From: Clostridia bacterium
Lineage (GTDB): Bacteria > Bacillota > Clostridia > Oscillospirales > Acutalibacteraceae
Direction of reading: 5' to 3'
Assembly (NCBI GenBank): GCA_017942105.1
Contig: JAGAVE010000024.1
Coordinates: 1-44,697 of the forward strand
DNA length: 44,697 nt
Shown here one piece after another: positions 6,733-14,605 of the stretch. The notes below the pieces were generated by a model. That model worked only from the letters and a program-made list of their open reading frames with translations, made no database searches and was not told the origin of the DNA. The position numbers and the translations under genes were made by a program. How positions within the stretch are numbered: position 1 is the stretch's first letter; every line of letters starts with the position of its first letter.

Positions 6733-8454
6733 ATGAAAAAACCGGGAGAATATGCGAAGCTGTTCCGCTCTTTGGGTAAAGAGTGGAAATGGGTTTTGCA
6801 CTACGCTTTGCGTTATCGTCTGCAGATTCTGTTCTATGTTGTCGTAGGAATTCTGAGTACCGTTATGGGTCTGGGCTCAACGGTTGCTTCAAAATATCTC
6901 ATCGACTCTGTTGTTACGCATAACAGAGAAACGATTTTTGTCAGCGCCGCACTTACGATAGGTCTCGCACTTGTTCAGATTGCAATAAATGCGGTAACAT
7001 CGAGGTTAGCAATAATAATCGGCACCAAGGTTAGCAATGAGATACGAAGCAGTGTTTATGAGCATATAGTCTATTCCAACTGGGAGGATATCAGCAGATA
7101 TCATTCGGGCGATCTTCTTAATAGGATAGAAGGGGATGTTACTGCTCTTTCAAGCAGTATAATCTCGTTTGTTCCAAATCTCTTTACAAGGTTGACACAG
7201 TTTGTCGGTTGCCTTGCTATCGTTCTCTATTATGACCCGATAATGGCTTTGTTCGCTTTTCTCAGTGCACCGTTTCTTGCAATGACATCAAGAATTTCGG
7301 CGAAGATGATGAGAAAGTATAACGAGGAAAGCCGTGAGATGAACGGAAAAATCCTGGCTTTTTATTCTGAATCGATTCAAAATATTCAGACCATTAAGGC
7401 GTTTGGCATAACAAAGCGATATGTTGAGCAGCTTAAGGATTATTTACATAATTACAGAAAGCTGAGGCTTGACCATAGCAAGTTTTCTCTCGTTATGACA
7501 ACGGGTCTTTCAGTTATCGGTCTTGCTGTTGCTTATCTTTGTTACGGATGGGGTGTATGGCAACTGTGGAACGGTGCCATAACTTACGGTACGATGACTC
7601 TGTTTTTGCAGATTTCAGGAAAGCTTACCTCGTCATTCTCTTCGGTCGTTTCAATGCTTCCGACTTCAATTTCTATCGCAACCGCGGCAGGCAGAATTAT
7701 GGCTATAACGGAGCTCCCTGTAGAGGAATATGCTGATGACAGTAAGGCTGAGTCAATGCGGGCAGAGGCTGATTCTGCGGGAATATCTCTAAGCTGTGAA
7801 AACCTGACCTGCTCATATAAGGACGGAAGTGTTCCGGTTGTTAAAAATATTTCTTTCTATGTAAACCCGGGAGAAACTATTGCTCTTGTCGGGCCGTCGG
7901 GTGAGGGTAAGACCACTATTCTGCGTTTGATACTTGGTCTCATCAAGCCGGAAGGGGGAGCAATGACGATGTCTGTCAGAAACGGGACAACTCTCAATGT
8001 TTCTGAAAGCACAAGGCGGTTCTGTGCCTATGTTCCGCAAGAAAATCATGTCTTTTCGGGTACGATTGCTGATAATCTCAAAATAGTTAAGCCAGAAGCG
8101 CAGAATGAAGAGCTTATAACAGCTTTGAAGGCGGCGGATGCTTGGGGATTCATTGAAAAATTGCCGCTGGGTATTGATACGGTTATTAACGAAAAAGGCG
8201 TCAATTTCTCCGAAGGTCAGATTCAGCGTATCTCTATTGCAAGGGCGTTGCTGAGAAATGCACCCGTTCTTGTAATGGATGAGGCAACGAGCGCTCTCGA
8301 TGCAAAGACGGAAGAAACCGTTCTTGCCAATATAATGAAATCCTATCCGAACAGAACCTGTGTCATAACTACGCACAGACCCAGTATGCTTCAATACTGC
8401 GACAGAGTCTATCGTATAAACGAGGACGGAAGTCTTGTGAAAGTTGATAATTGA
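6733..8454 (+). CDS. ABC exporter, fused permease and ATPase, no peptidase domain
   Basis: A 573-aa half-transporter of the type-1 exporter fold: an N-terminal membrane domain (about 28-320) with several hydrophobic helices and a C-terminal ATPase with Walker A GPSGEGKTT (387-395), Q-loop VPQ (434-436), signature FSEGQ (492-496) in place of LSGGQ, Walker B VLVMDEATSALD (512-523) and an H-loop TTH. It probably works as a homodimer. There is no N-terminal C39 peptidase domain, so it would not cleave a double-glycine leader itself. It is the last gene of the BY-kinase operon, closed by a strong terminator, yet lies immediately before the peptide-maturation genes, where such transporters are common. 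The cargo could be the modified peptide or a glycan-linked lipid. Confidence 0.88.
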   Translation: MKKPGEYAKLFRSLGKEWKWVLHYALRYRLQILFYVVVGILSTVMGLGSTVASKYLIDSVVTHNRETIFVSAALTIGLALVQIAINAVTSRLAIIIGTKVSNEIRSSVYEHIVYSNWEDISRYHSGDLLNRIEGDVTALSSSIISFVPNLFTRLTQFVGCLAIVLYYDPIMALFAFLSAPFLAMTSRISAKMMRKYNEESREMNGKILAFYSESIQNIQTIKAFGITKRYVEQLKDYLHNYRKLRLDHSKFSLVMTTGLSVIGLAVAYLCYGWGVWQLWNGAITYGTMTLFLQISGKLTSSFSSVVSMLPTSISIATAAGRIMAITELPVEEYADDSKAESMRAEADSAGISLSCENLTCSYKDGSVPVVKNISFYVNPGETIALVGPSGEGKTTILRLILGLIKPEGGAMTMSVRNGTTLNVSESTRRFCAYVPQENHVFSGTIADNLKIVKPEAQNEELITALKAADAWGFIEKLPLGIDTVINEKGVNFSEGQIQRISIARALLRNAPVLVMDEATSALDAKTEETVLANIMKSYPNRTCVITTHRPSMLQYCDRVYRINEDGSLVKVDN

Positions 8455-8472
8455 ATATTATAAAAAAGAATT

Positions 8473-8514
8473 CAAGCATAGCATCATTTTGAGTGTGGCT
8501 ATGCTTGCTTTTTT
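8473..8514 (+). terminator. Strong Rho-independent terminator after the ABC exporter
   Basis: CAAGCATAGC (8473-8482) pairs perfectly with GCTATGCTTG (8498-8507), loop 15 nt, followed by CTTTTTT (8508-8514). It separates the exporter operon from the peptide-maturation operon. Confidence 0.9.
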
Positions 8515-8558
8515 ACTGTTTAAGGCTAAATATAATTATACCGATTAGCAAATATATG

Positions 8559-8587
8559 TTGATTTAATTTTCTGTTTGTGCTATACT
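8559..8587 (+). promoter_or_regulatory. Promoter of the peptide-maturation island
   Basis: TTGATT (8559-8564), 17-bp spacer, TATACT (8582-8587), with an extended -10 TG at 8579-8580. No other promoter or terminator as clear is seen until about position 35000, so it may also drive the glycan genes downstream. Confidence 0.8.
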
Positions 8588-8632
8588 TTACACAGAAAAT
8601 TGGGGTATTGCGCAGTTTTTGGAGTGATGCTT

Positions 8633-8899
8633 ATGTTTAAGTTGAAAGATGGCTTTATTATACGAGAGATTGGCAATCAAATAATGGCTGTACCTGTCGG
8701 AAAACAAACTTCGGAAATTCACGGTATGATAGCTTTAAGCGAAAGCGGAAAGCTTTTGTGGGAAAGGCTTAAAACGGGCGCTTCTGTCGAAGAGCTTGCG
8801 GCTGTTCTGCTTGAAAATTACGATGTTGAAAAAGAGGTTGCCGAAGCTGACGCAGATAAATTTATCAAGGCTTTGGCTGAGCAAGGAGCTTTATTGTAA
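8633..8899 (+). CDS. PqqD-like RiPP recognition protein
   Basis: An 88-aa protein of the PqqD superfamily, the small winged-helix fold (RiPP recognition element) that binds a precursor's leader and presents it to a maturation enzyme. The start is set at ATG 8633, 8 bases after GGAG (8621-8624); a longer frame to 8576 would overlap the -10 box and is rejected. The core pattern fits the family: IAL-x-ESGKLLWERLKTGASVEELAAVLLENYDV, then a helix ending in ALAEQGALL. The stop overlaps the radical SAM start (TAATG), implying coupled translation. The role as leader-binding partner of the next enzyme is inferred from family and context. Confidence 0.85.
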   Translation: MFKLKDGFIIREIGNQIMAVPVGKQTSEIHGMIALSESGKLLWERLKTGASVEELAAVLLENYDVEKEVAEADADKFIKALAEQGALL

Positions 8900-9951
8900 T
8901 GTTTGAATGTGAAAGCTTTGGAGAAGGCTTTTTAGCAAAGCTGAATCTTTGGGCGGTTGAGCATTGTGTGCCGTTCAGTACGACCTTCGAGCTGACGCCT
9001 TTTTGTAACTTCCGTTGTCCGATGTGCTATGTACGGCTTGAAAAGCATCAGGCGCAAAAGCAGGGTGAGATGCTCAAAATTGGTGATTGGCTTGAAATAG
9101 CTCGTCAGCTCAGGGATATGGGAACGCTGAGAATTACTCTTACCGGCGGTGAGGTTTTTACGCATCCTCAGTTTTGGGAGCTTTACGGTGAGCTTAATAA
9201 AATGGGATTTTGGATTTCAATTCTCTCAAACGGCTATCTTATAGATGATGACGCAATGGAAAAATTTCGTTTTTACGGAATGCCACATTCAGTAAAACTT
9301 AGCATATACGGAGCGAGTGATGAAACGTATGCAGAGGTCTGCGGTGTCAAGTCCGGATTTACAAGGCTCGGCAATGCGGTCAGGCTTTTGAAAGAAGCAG
9401 GTGTTCCGACGACGATGAACGCTACCGTCATAAGAGAAAATGCCGATGACCTGCAGGCAATGTACCTTTTCGCCCGTGAAAACAGGATCCCGTTTCAGCA
9501 CACAATTGCCGTTCTCAAATCCTCAAGAGGAGCAGAAAATACGGCGGAATCATCAAGACTCGGTTTTATTGATTTTTCAAAAGAGCTTACGGTTGATGAC
9601 CTTGAAAAAAGCAGGTATCCTGCCCCTGAAAATCCGTTTTCGCTGTGCGCAAGCTTCAGAAAATCGCTTTTTATAACCTGGAACGGTCATTTTCAGCTTT
9701 GCTCATTCCTCAGTGAGCCCTATATACAGTATTCGGGTAATACTTCGGATGATTTTAAAAAGCTTTATGAAAAACTTAGTGATTTAAAGAATCCTGCTGA
9801 ATGTGAAAATTGCAGGTGGAAGGAATTTTGTCAGAGATGTCCGGGTATTCTTTGCGCAGAAAGCGGTCATCCTGAAAAAACAGATAAAAATTTTTGTGAA
9901 ACTGCAAGGCAGCTTTGGTTGCTTTATGATAATAAAAAGAAGGGGATATGA
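8899..9951 (+). CDS. Radical SAM/SPASM peptide maturase
   Basis: A 350-aa radical SAM enzyme. C36-x3-C40-x2-C43 (CNFRCPMC) binds the SAM-cleaving [4Fe-4S] cluster and TGGE (82-85) is the SAM-contacting motif. The C-terminal SPASM region has C250, a G263-x4-C268 motif, C302-x2-C305-x5-C311-x2-C314, C319 and C333, enough for auxiliary Fe-S clusters. Such enzymes install carbon-carbon, thioether or ether crosslinks, or epimerise or cleave residues in ribosomal peptides, using a PqqD partner, which is encoded immediately upstream. Its stop overlaps the candidate precursor frame. No PqqD domain is fused to it, in keeping with the separate gene. The exact reaction cannot be read from sequence. Confidence 0.9.
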   Translation: MFECESFGEGFLAKLNLWAVEHCVPFSTTFELTPFCNFRCPMCYVRLEKHQAQKQGEMLKIGDWLEIARQLRDMGTLRITLTGGEVFTHPQFWELYGELNKMGFWISILSNGYLIDDDAMEKFRFYGMPHSVKLSIYGASDETYAEVCGVKSGFTRLGNAVRLLKEAGVPTTMNATVIRENADDLQAMYLFARENRIPFQHTIAVLKSSRGAENTAESSRLGFIDFSKELTVDDLEKSRYPAPENPFSLCASFRKSLFITWNGHFQLCSFLSEPYIQYSGNTSDDFKKLYEKLSDLKNPAECENCRWKEFCQRCPGILCAESGHPEKTDKNFCETARQLWLLYDNKKKGI

Positions 9952-9953
9952 TT

Positions 9954-10241
9954 ATGAAGAAAAAATATGTAGCGCCGGAAAGTAAGCTTATTGCCCTCAA
10001 CCTTAACGAAAGTATCGCTATTTCAGGCGGTATATCCGAGGTTGGCGGTATGGCTGTTCTTAAGTTCTATTCAGCGCAGGACGGATGCAGAAAGCTCTAC
10101 ACTGAACGAGTTGCCGTTTCAGAGCATCTTTGGGCAGGCGGCGAGTTTTTGGATTATTATAACGACTTTATGGCTAAGGTTCAGTCTCAGGGTGCTTATG
10201 AGGCATACTTCATGTGCTTCAACGGCTTGCAGAATGTATGA
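9954..10241 (+). CDS. Candidate RiPP precursor with double-glycine leader
   Basis: A 95-residue protein between the radical SAM enzyme and the kinase. Start ATG 9954 lies 8 bases after AAGGGG (9940-9945); ATG 9948, which overlaps the upstream stop, would add two residues. The N-terminus MKKKYVAPESKLIALNLNES reads like a conserved leader, and residues 19-26 (ESIAISGG) end in a Gly-Gly that could be a cleavage site. The remaining ~69 residues are rich in aromatics and contain two cysteines (C45, C88), two further GG pairs (31-32, 62-63) and six tyrosines. This is long for a typical core, so only part may be released. The stop overlaps the kinase start (ATGA). The precursor role is inferred from position and leader form. 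Confidence 0.7.
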   Translation: MKKKYVAPESKLIALNLNESIAISGGISEVGGMAVLKFYSAQDGCRKLYTERVAVSEHLWAGGEFLDYYNDFMAKVQSQGAYEAYFMCFNGLQNV

Positions 10242-10999
10242 TTAGATTAGCGGATTTACCGGTTGAGTGGCAAGAGGACCGTCTAAACTTTGCAAGAGGT
10301 TTTATTACAGGTTCAGACGAAAAACCTGTAATAAAGCTAAGCTTTAGTTATAATTTTTCGGAATGTCACTCTGTTCAGTATGCAGATTGTGCATCAGATC
10401 ATTTCCTTAGAGGTACATTCGGAGATATTCTCCTTGCAAACAGCGATTGGAGCGAAGCGACATCCTTTTGCTTGCCGAAGTCAGATAAGGATTATGCACT
10501 TGTGCTTGCAGCTCTTTGCTCAAGATTCTCGTATTTCAATACATTGCTCGTGCATTCGTCGCTTATCGTTTATCAGGGCAAAGGAATTATCTTTACCGGA
10601 AAATCAGGGATAGGTAAAACTACCCAGGCTGAGCTCTGGAATAAGTATAAGGGCGCTGAGATCGTAAACGGAGACAAGGCGTTTGTCCGTGAAGTTGACG
10701 GCAAATTCTTTGCTTATGGGTTACCATGGAAAGGTTCTTCGGAATATTGCCTTAATAAGAGCGCAGAGTTGGTCGGCATTGTTGCTCTTGAACAGTCAAA
10801 TGAGAATTGTATCAGTACTCTTGAAAATTCTGTCGAAAGACTTTTGCCACATATATTTTTACCTCATTGGGATAAGCTTTGCCTTGCGAAAGCTCTTGAT
10901 ACCTTCGATAGTTTAATAAAAAATGTCCCATTGTGGTTGCTTGAATGCAGACCCGACGAAGAGGCAGTCAGAGTGGCGTGTGAAAAAATATTTAGGTGA
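10238..10999 (+). CDS. HPr-kinase-like P-loop protein
   Basis: A 253-aa protein with the P-loop GKSGIGKTT (121-129) embedded in IIFTGKSGIGKTTQAELW, preceded by LLVHSSLI (103-110) and followed by EIVNGDKAFV (141-150), the arrangement of HPrK-like kinases. Stand-alone members are found in RiPP clusters, where in lasso-peptide systems they phosphorylate a serine of the precursor. The start is placed at ATG 10238, overlapping the precursor stop; ATG 10214 would add eight residues. It lacks the N-terminal domain of true HPr kinases and is smaller. No C-terminal serine exists in the neighbouring precursor, so the acceptor would be an internal Ser/Thr or another substrate. Confidence 0.8.
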   Translation: MIRLADLPVEWQEDRLNFARGFITGSDEKPVIKLSFSYNFSECHSVQYADCASDHFLRGTFGDILLANSDWSEATSFCLPKSDKDYALVLAALCSRFSYFNTLLVHSSLIVYQGKGIIFTGKSGIGKTTQAELWNKYKGAEIVNGDKAFVREVDGKFFAYGLPWKGSSEYCLNKSAELVGIVALEQSNENCISTLENSVERLLPHIFLPHWDKLCLAKALDTFDSLIKNVPLWLLECRPDEEAVRVACEKIFR

Positions 11000-11002
11000 G
11001 TT

Positions 11003-11479
11003 ATGGATAAGTTGAATTGTTCTGTTGCTGAAATATCAGAGCTTGTCGATGAGCTGATTGATGAGAATGCTGTTTTACCGTTTTATGTTTCAGGAAGCAG
11101 TATGAATCCCTTCCTCATCAGCAGACGGGATATAGTTTATCTGAAAAAACCTCAGCCTGACGATTTGAAAAAAGGAAGGATTCTTCTTTTTCGCAGAAAA
11201 GATGGTGCATTGGTTTTGCACAGAGTTAAATGTGTTTTAAATGATTCAGTTTTTGTGATGCTTGGGGATGCGCAGAGTCAGACGGAAAAAATTGATAAAG
11301 CGCAAATCGTTGCTGTTGTCAGCGAAATCGAGCGAAAAGGAAAAATCAGAAAAGCAGAGTCATCTTACTGGAAAACAATTTACGCAATTTGGCGGATGCT
11401 TACCCCTTTCAGACCGTTCATAATGCGTGTATGGTTTAAAATAAGACGAATAAAAAGAAAAAATCGAGCGGAGTTTTAG
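11003..11479 (+). CDS. S24/S26-type signal peptidase-like protein
   Basis: A 158-aa protein with the serine peptidase motif SGSSMNPFL (30-38; likely nucleophile S33) and RILLFR-x8-LHRV (59-75). H73 stands where Ser-His type signal peptidases carry the general base, unlike the Ser-Lys bacterial type. The segment GDAQSQTEKI (88-97) resembles the family's downstream GD-x2 motif. There is no clear N-terminal TM helix; the C-terminus is amphipathic and strongly basic. AGGTGA precedes ATG 11003. Short S26-like proteins recur in PqqD/HPrK-like kinase clusters. It may remove the leader of the precursor after export or modification (inference), since the nearby exporter lacks a peptidase domain. Confidence 0.8.
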   Translation: MDKLNCSVAEISELVDELIDENAVLPFYVSGSSMNPFLISRRDIVYLKKPQPDDLKKGRILLFRRKDGALVLHRVKCVLNDSVFVMLGDAQSQTEKIDKAQIVAVVSEIERKGKIRKAESSYWKTIYAIWRMLTPFRPFIMRVWFKIRRIKRKNRAEF

Positions 11480-11482
11480 GAT

Positions 11483-12646
11483 ATGAATCAGGTATCTGAG
11501 TTTATGACACAGCTTTTAAAAAGCGAAATCGCAGAAGAAGAGCTTTGTTGTGAGAAAAAAATCGCATTAACCGATAAATTCCTTATAGATTTGCTCGTGT
11601 TGTCGCGAAAGCATCAGGTTGCCCATATCGTAGCTTCAGCTTTATCCAATAACGGTTATCTTGAAAAATCACCGCAGAAAGGTGAGTTTTTGAATGAAAT
11701 TTACATGGCTGTATATGCTCAGGAAAAAATGAATGAGGTTTTCGAAGAAATTTCTTCAGCTTTTCAGCTGAATGAAATACCGTACATTCCTCTTAAAGGC
11801 CTGGTTATCCGTGGTTTGTATCCTCAGCCGTGGATGAGAACAAGTTGTGATATTGATATTCTCGTTAAAGAAAAAGATATTAACAGAGCCGAAAAAGTAA
11901 TTATGTCTTTGGGAAGCTATAAAAAAACAGGTGAAAGTAAGCACGATGTGATTTTTAAATCAGAAAACGGAATCGTTCTTGAGCTTCACTATAAATTGCT
12001 CGGAAACAAGAAATCTCCGCTGTATGTCAAGGAGCTTTCAAAAGTATGGGAGATGGCAGAGCCTGACCCCGTAAATAAATTCCGTTTTAATCTGAGTGAT
12101 GATATTTTTTATTATTATCACATTATGCATATGGCAAAGCATTTCAGAATAGGCGGTTGCGGTATTCGTCCGTTTATTGATCTTTGGCTGATTGAAAAAA
12201 CAAACCGTGACTTTTCAGGTGCAAAGCGAATGCTTGAAAAAGGAAATATTGATATCTTTGCAGATAATGCCGTAAAACTCAGCAGGGTCTGGTTTTCGAA
12301 TGAAAAACACAGCGGAACGACTGCTAAAATGCAGGATTTTATAATAGAGGCAGGGTCTTTTGGCTCTCATAAAACGAGGCTTATTGCAAACTCACAGCGG
12401 TCGGGAGGAAAATTGAAATTCATCTTTTCAAGGGTATTTGTTCCGTACAGCTATCTTAAAAGGGATTATCCGATTCTTGAAAAATGCCCGATTTTGACTC
12501 CTTGGTGCGAAATTTGCCGATTGTTTTCGTTTTTGTTCGGAAAAAAGAAGATTTTCAAAGATAAATATATAGAAAATCTGAACAAGGAAGCTAATGCTCC
12601 GACGGACAGTATGGAAAATCTTTTCTATGATTTAGGTTTAAAGTAA
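11483..12646 (+). CDS. PF14907-type nucleotidyltransferase family protein
   Basis: A 387-aa protein matching the NTP_transf_5 pattern: IPYIPLKGLVIRGLYP (99-114), R119, then D123-x-D125 (CDIDILVKE), the metal-binding pair of the fold, and a later ELHYKL. Members are frequent beside PqqD and HPrK-like kinase genes; in lasso-peptide systems a homologue is linked to sugar addition onto a phosphorylated peptide. Here it closes the maturation block, 3 bases after the peptidase gene, and its stop is only 27 bases before the aminotransferase gene that opens the glycan block. That location fits an enzyme joining peptide and sugar chemistry, but this is inference. Confidence 0.8.
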   Translation: MNQVSEFMTQLLKSEIAEEELCCEKKIALTDKFLIDLLVLSRKHQVAHIVASALSNNGYLEKSPQKGEFLNEIYMAVYAQEKMNEVFEEISSAFQLNEIPYIPLKGLVIRGLYPQPWMRTSCDIDILVKEKDINRAEKVIMSLGSYKKTGESKHDVIFKSENGIVLELHYKLLGNKKSPLYVKELSKVWEMAEPDPVNKFRFNLSDDIFYYYHIMHMAKHFRIGGCGIRPFIDLWLIEKTNRDFSGAKRMLEKGNIDIFADNAVKLSRVWFSNEKHSGTTAKMQDFIIEAGSFGSHKTRLIANSQRSGGKLKFIFSRVFVPYSYLKRDYPILEKCPILTPWCEICRLFSFLFGKKKIFKDKYIENLNKEANAPTDSMENLFYDLGLK

Positions 12647-12673
12647 AAAATATAGTAATTAAGGATGATTATT

Positions 12674-13933
12674 GTGGAAAAGTTCAGTAAAAAAATATGG
12701 TTGGCAACTCCGACAATGCATGGCGAAGAGCTTGAATATATTACCGAAGCCTACGAAACTAACTGGATGTCTACAGTCGGTGCCAACATCAATGAGGTTG
12801 AGCGCATAGCCGCTGAAAAGGCTGGGAAGAAATATGCGGTCGGCCTTTCCTCTTGTACTGCGGCGCTTCATCTTACGGTCAAGGCGGCAGGTGAAAAGCT
12901 TTACGGCAGACCGGACATAAGCCACGGCGCGCTTGAAAATAAAAGAGTTTTTTGCTCTGATATGACTTTTGCCGCAACGCTCAATCCCGTAGTTTACGAA
13001 GGCGGAATTCCCGTTTTCATTGATACTGAGGAAGATTCTTGGAATATGGATCCCGTTGCTCTCGAAAAGGCTTTTGAGCTTTATCCTGATGTTAAACTCG
13101 TTGTTTACGCTGAGCTTTATGGCTTCCCGGGAAGAATAGACAAGATAAAAGAAATCTGCGAAAAACACGGTGCGCTCCTTATCGAGGATGCGGCAGAAGC
13201 AATGGGTGCAACGGTTGTCGGCAGGCAGTGCGGTTCTTTCGGTGACTATTCCGCAATCAGTTATAACGGAAATAAAATTATTACGGGTTCTGCAGGCGGA
13301 TGCCTTCTTACTGATGATAAGGAGGTTGCAAACAAGGCAAGCAAATGGTCAACTCAGGCGAGAGAAAATGCTCCTTGGTATCAGCACGAAGAGGTCGGCT
13401 ATAATTACCGTATGAGTAATGTTGTTGCGGGTGTTATCCGCGGTCAGTACAAGTATCTTGAAGAGCATATTGAGCGCAAAAAGGCGGTCTATGAGAGATA
13501 TCGTGATGGCTTCAGAGACCTTCCTGTTAAAATGAACCCTATTGTAGACGAAACTGAGCCGAATTATTGGCTTTCGGCAATGATAATCGATAAAGAATAT
13601 ATGTGCCCGCAGGTGAGAGATGATTCCAAGGCGCTTTATGTTAAAGAAAAAGGCAAAACCTGCCCGACGGAAATTCTCGAAAAGCTTGCAAGCTATAATG
13701 CAGAGGGCAGACCGATATGGAAACCGATGCATATGCAGCCTATGTACCGTATGCACGAGTTTGTTACAAAAAGCGGTTCTTTAAGAGCTAAAACAAATGC
13801 TTATATCGAAGGCGGAATTTTTGATGTAAGTATGGATATATTCGAAAGAGGCTTATGTTTGCCCAGTGATATAAAAATGACAGCGGATGAGCAGAACGCA
13901 ATTATTGAAATAATCAGAAGCTGCTTTGATTGA
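12674..13933 (+). CDS. DegT/DnrJ/EryC1-family sugar aminotransferase (EpsN-like)
   Basis: A PLP-dependent aminotransferase of about 419 aa that adds an amino group to a nucleotide-linked keto-sugar. The start is set at GTG 12674, 8 bases after AAGGA (12661-12665); ATG 12665 overlaps that site. The beginning, KIWLATPTMHG-x5-YITEAYETNW, resembles EpsN/PglE-type enzymes. Further motifs are VGLSSCTAALHL (56-67), the cofactor-binding EDAAEAMG (171-178) and the likely Schiff-base lysine K201 in SYNGNKIITG. EpsN-type enzymes act on UDP-4-keto-6-deoxy-GlcNAc to give 4-amino sugars, with a transferase and acetyltransferase, and both are present here. The partner dehydratase is not adjacent; CapE at 29557 or an enzyme elsewhere would have to supply the keto sugar. 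Confidence 0.9.
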   Translation: MEKFSKKIWLATPTMHGEELEYITEAYETNWMSTVGANINEVERIAAEKAGKKYAVGLSSCTAALHLTVKAAGEKLYGRPDISHGALENKRVFCSDMTFAATLNPVVYEGGIPVFIDTEEDSWNMDPVALEKAFELYPDVKLVVYAELYGFPGRIDKIKEICEKHGALLIEDAAEAMGATVVGRQCGSFGDYSAISYNGNKIITGSAGGCLLTDDKEVANKASKWSTQARENAPWYQHEEVGYNYRMSNVVAGVIRGQYKYLEEHIERKKAVYERYRDGFRDLPVKMNPIVDETEPNYWLSAMIIDKEYMCPQVRDDSKALYVKEKGKTCPTEILEKLASYNAEGRPIWKPMHMQPMYRMHEFVTKSGSLRAKTNAYIEGGIFDVSMDIFERGLCLPSDIKMTADEQNAIIEIIRSCFD

Positions 13934-13945
13934 GGTTGTTGAGGT

Positions 13946-14605
13946 ATGTACGAAAAGTTTTTTAAAAGGGTTATAGATTTTATTCTTTCTTTCCTGGCCC
14001 TTGCTGTGCTTTCGCCGGTTATGCTGGTTTTGATAATCGTCGGTGCGGTTGCAATGAAAGGCAATCCTTTCTTTACGCAGAAGCGGCCGGGAAAAATAAA
14101 TAAAAAAACAGGTGAAGAAAAAATATTCAAGCTTATTAAATTCAGGACGATGAGCAATAAAAAAGACAAAAACGGAAATCTTTTGCCCGATGAACAGCGT
14201 TTAAACGGTTACGGCAGATTTCTTCGAAGCACATCGCTTGATGAGTTGCCTGAGCTATGGAATATTCTCAAAGGTGATATGTCCCTGGTCGGACCCAGAC
14301 CCTTACTTATCAGCTACATACCGTATTATACACAAACTGAACGAATGAGGCATGATGTCAGACCGGGACTTACGGGTCTTGCTCAGGTAAACGGAAGGAA
14401 TTTCGTAAGCTGGGATAACAGATTGGCTTATGATGTTCAATATGTTGAAAATATAACATTCTTTGTTGATGTTAAGATAATTTTTATGACTGCGTTCCAG
14501 TTTGTTAAAAAGCAGGATGTTGCAGTTGATACAAATAAAGTTGAACCAAATTTTGCTGCGGAAAGGCAAGCAAAAATGCAGGGTAGTCAAGAGGTACATT
14601 TATGA
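13946..14605 (+). CDS. Second initiating sugar-1-phosphate transferase (EpsL-like)
   Basis: A 219-aa PF02397 sugar transferase with an N-terminal hydrophobic hairpin (about 12-36), FTQKRPGKI, KLIKFRTM, LDELPELWNILKGDMSLVGP and RPGLTGLAQVNGR. It is shorter at the N-terminus than the one at 1964 and has the compact form of PglC/EpsL enzymes, which transfer an N-acetylated bacillosamine-type or similar sugar phosphate to the lipid carrier. Directly following an EpsN-like aminotransferase, it probably uses that sugar. Its stop overlaps the next start (ATGA). A locus with two initiating transferases implies two glycans or two lipid-linked starters. Confidence 0.92.
   Translation: MYEKFFKRVIDFILSFLALAVLSPVMLVLIIVGAVAMKGNPFFTQKRPGKINKKTGEEKIFKLIKFRTMSNKKDKNGNLLPDEQRLNGYGRFLRSTSLDELPELWNILKGDMSLVGPRPLLISYIPYYTQTERMRHDVRPGLTGLAQVNGRNFVSWDNRLAYDVQYVENITFFVDVKIIFMTAFQFVKKQDVAVDTNKVEPNFAAERQAKMQGSQEVHL

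Noticed and set aside
7813-8394. Long open frame on the minus strand (193 codons)
   Set aside because: Lies entirely within the ATPase domain of the ABC exporter, whose Walker and signature motifs are intact; no ribosome binding site or family resemblance.
8576-8632. Upstream extension of the PqqD-like gene
   Set aside because: It would start at the -10 box; GGAG at 8621-8624 serves ATG 8633.
12659-13168. Minus-strand frame antisense to the EpsN-like gene
   Set aside because: The plus-strand aminotransferase is unmistakable and complete; the shadow has no promoter or binding site.
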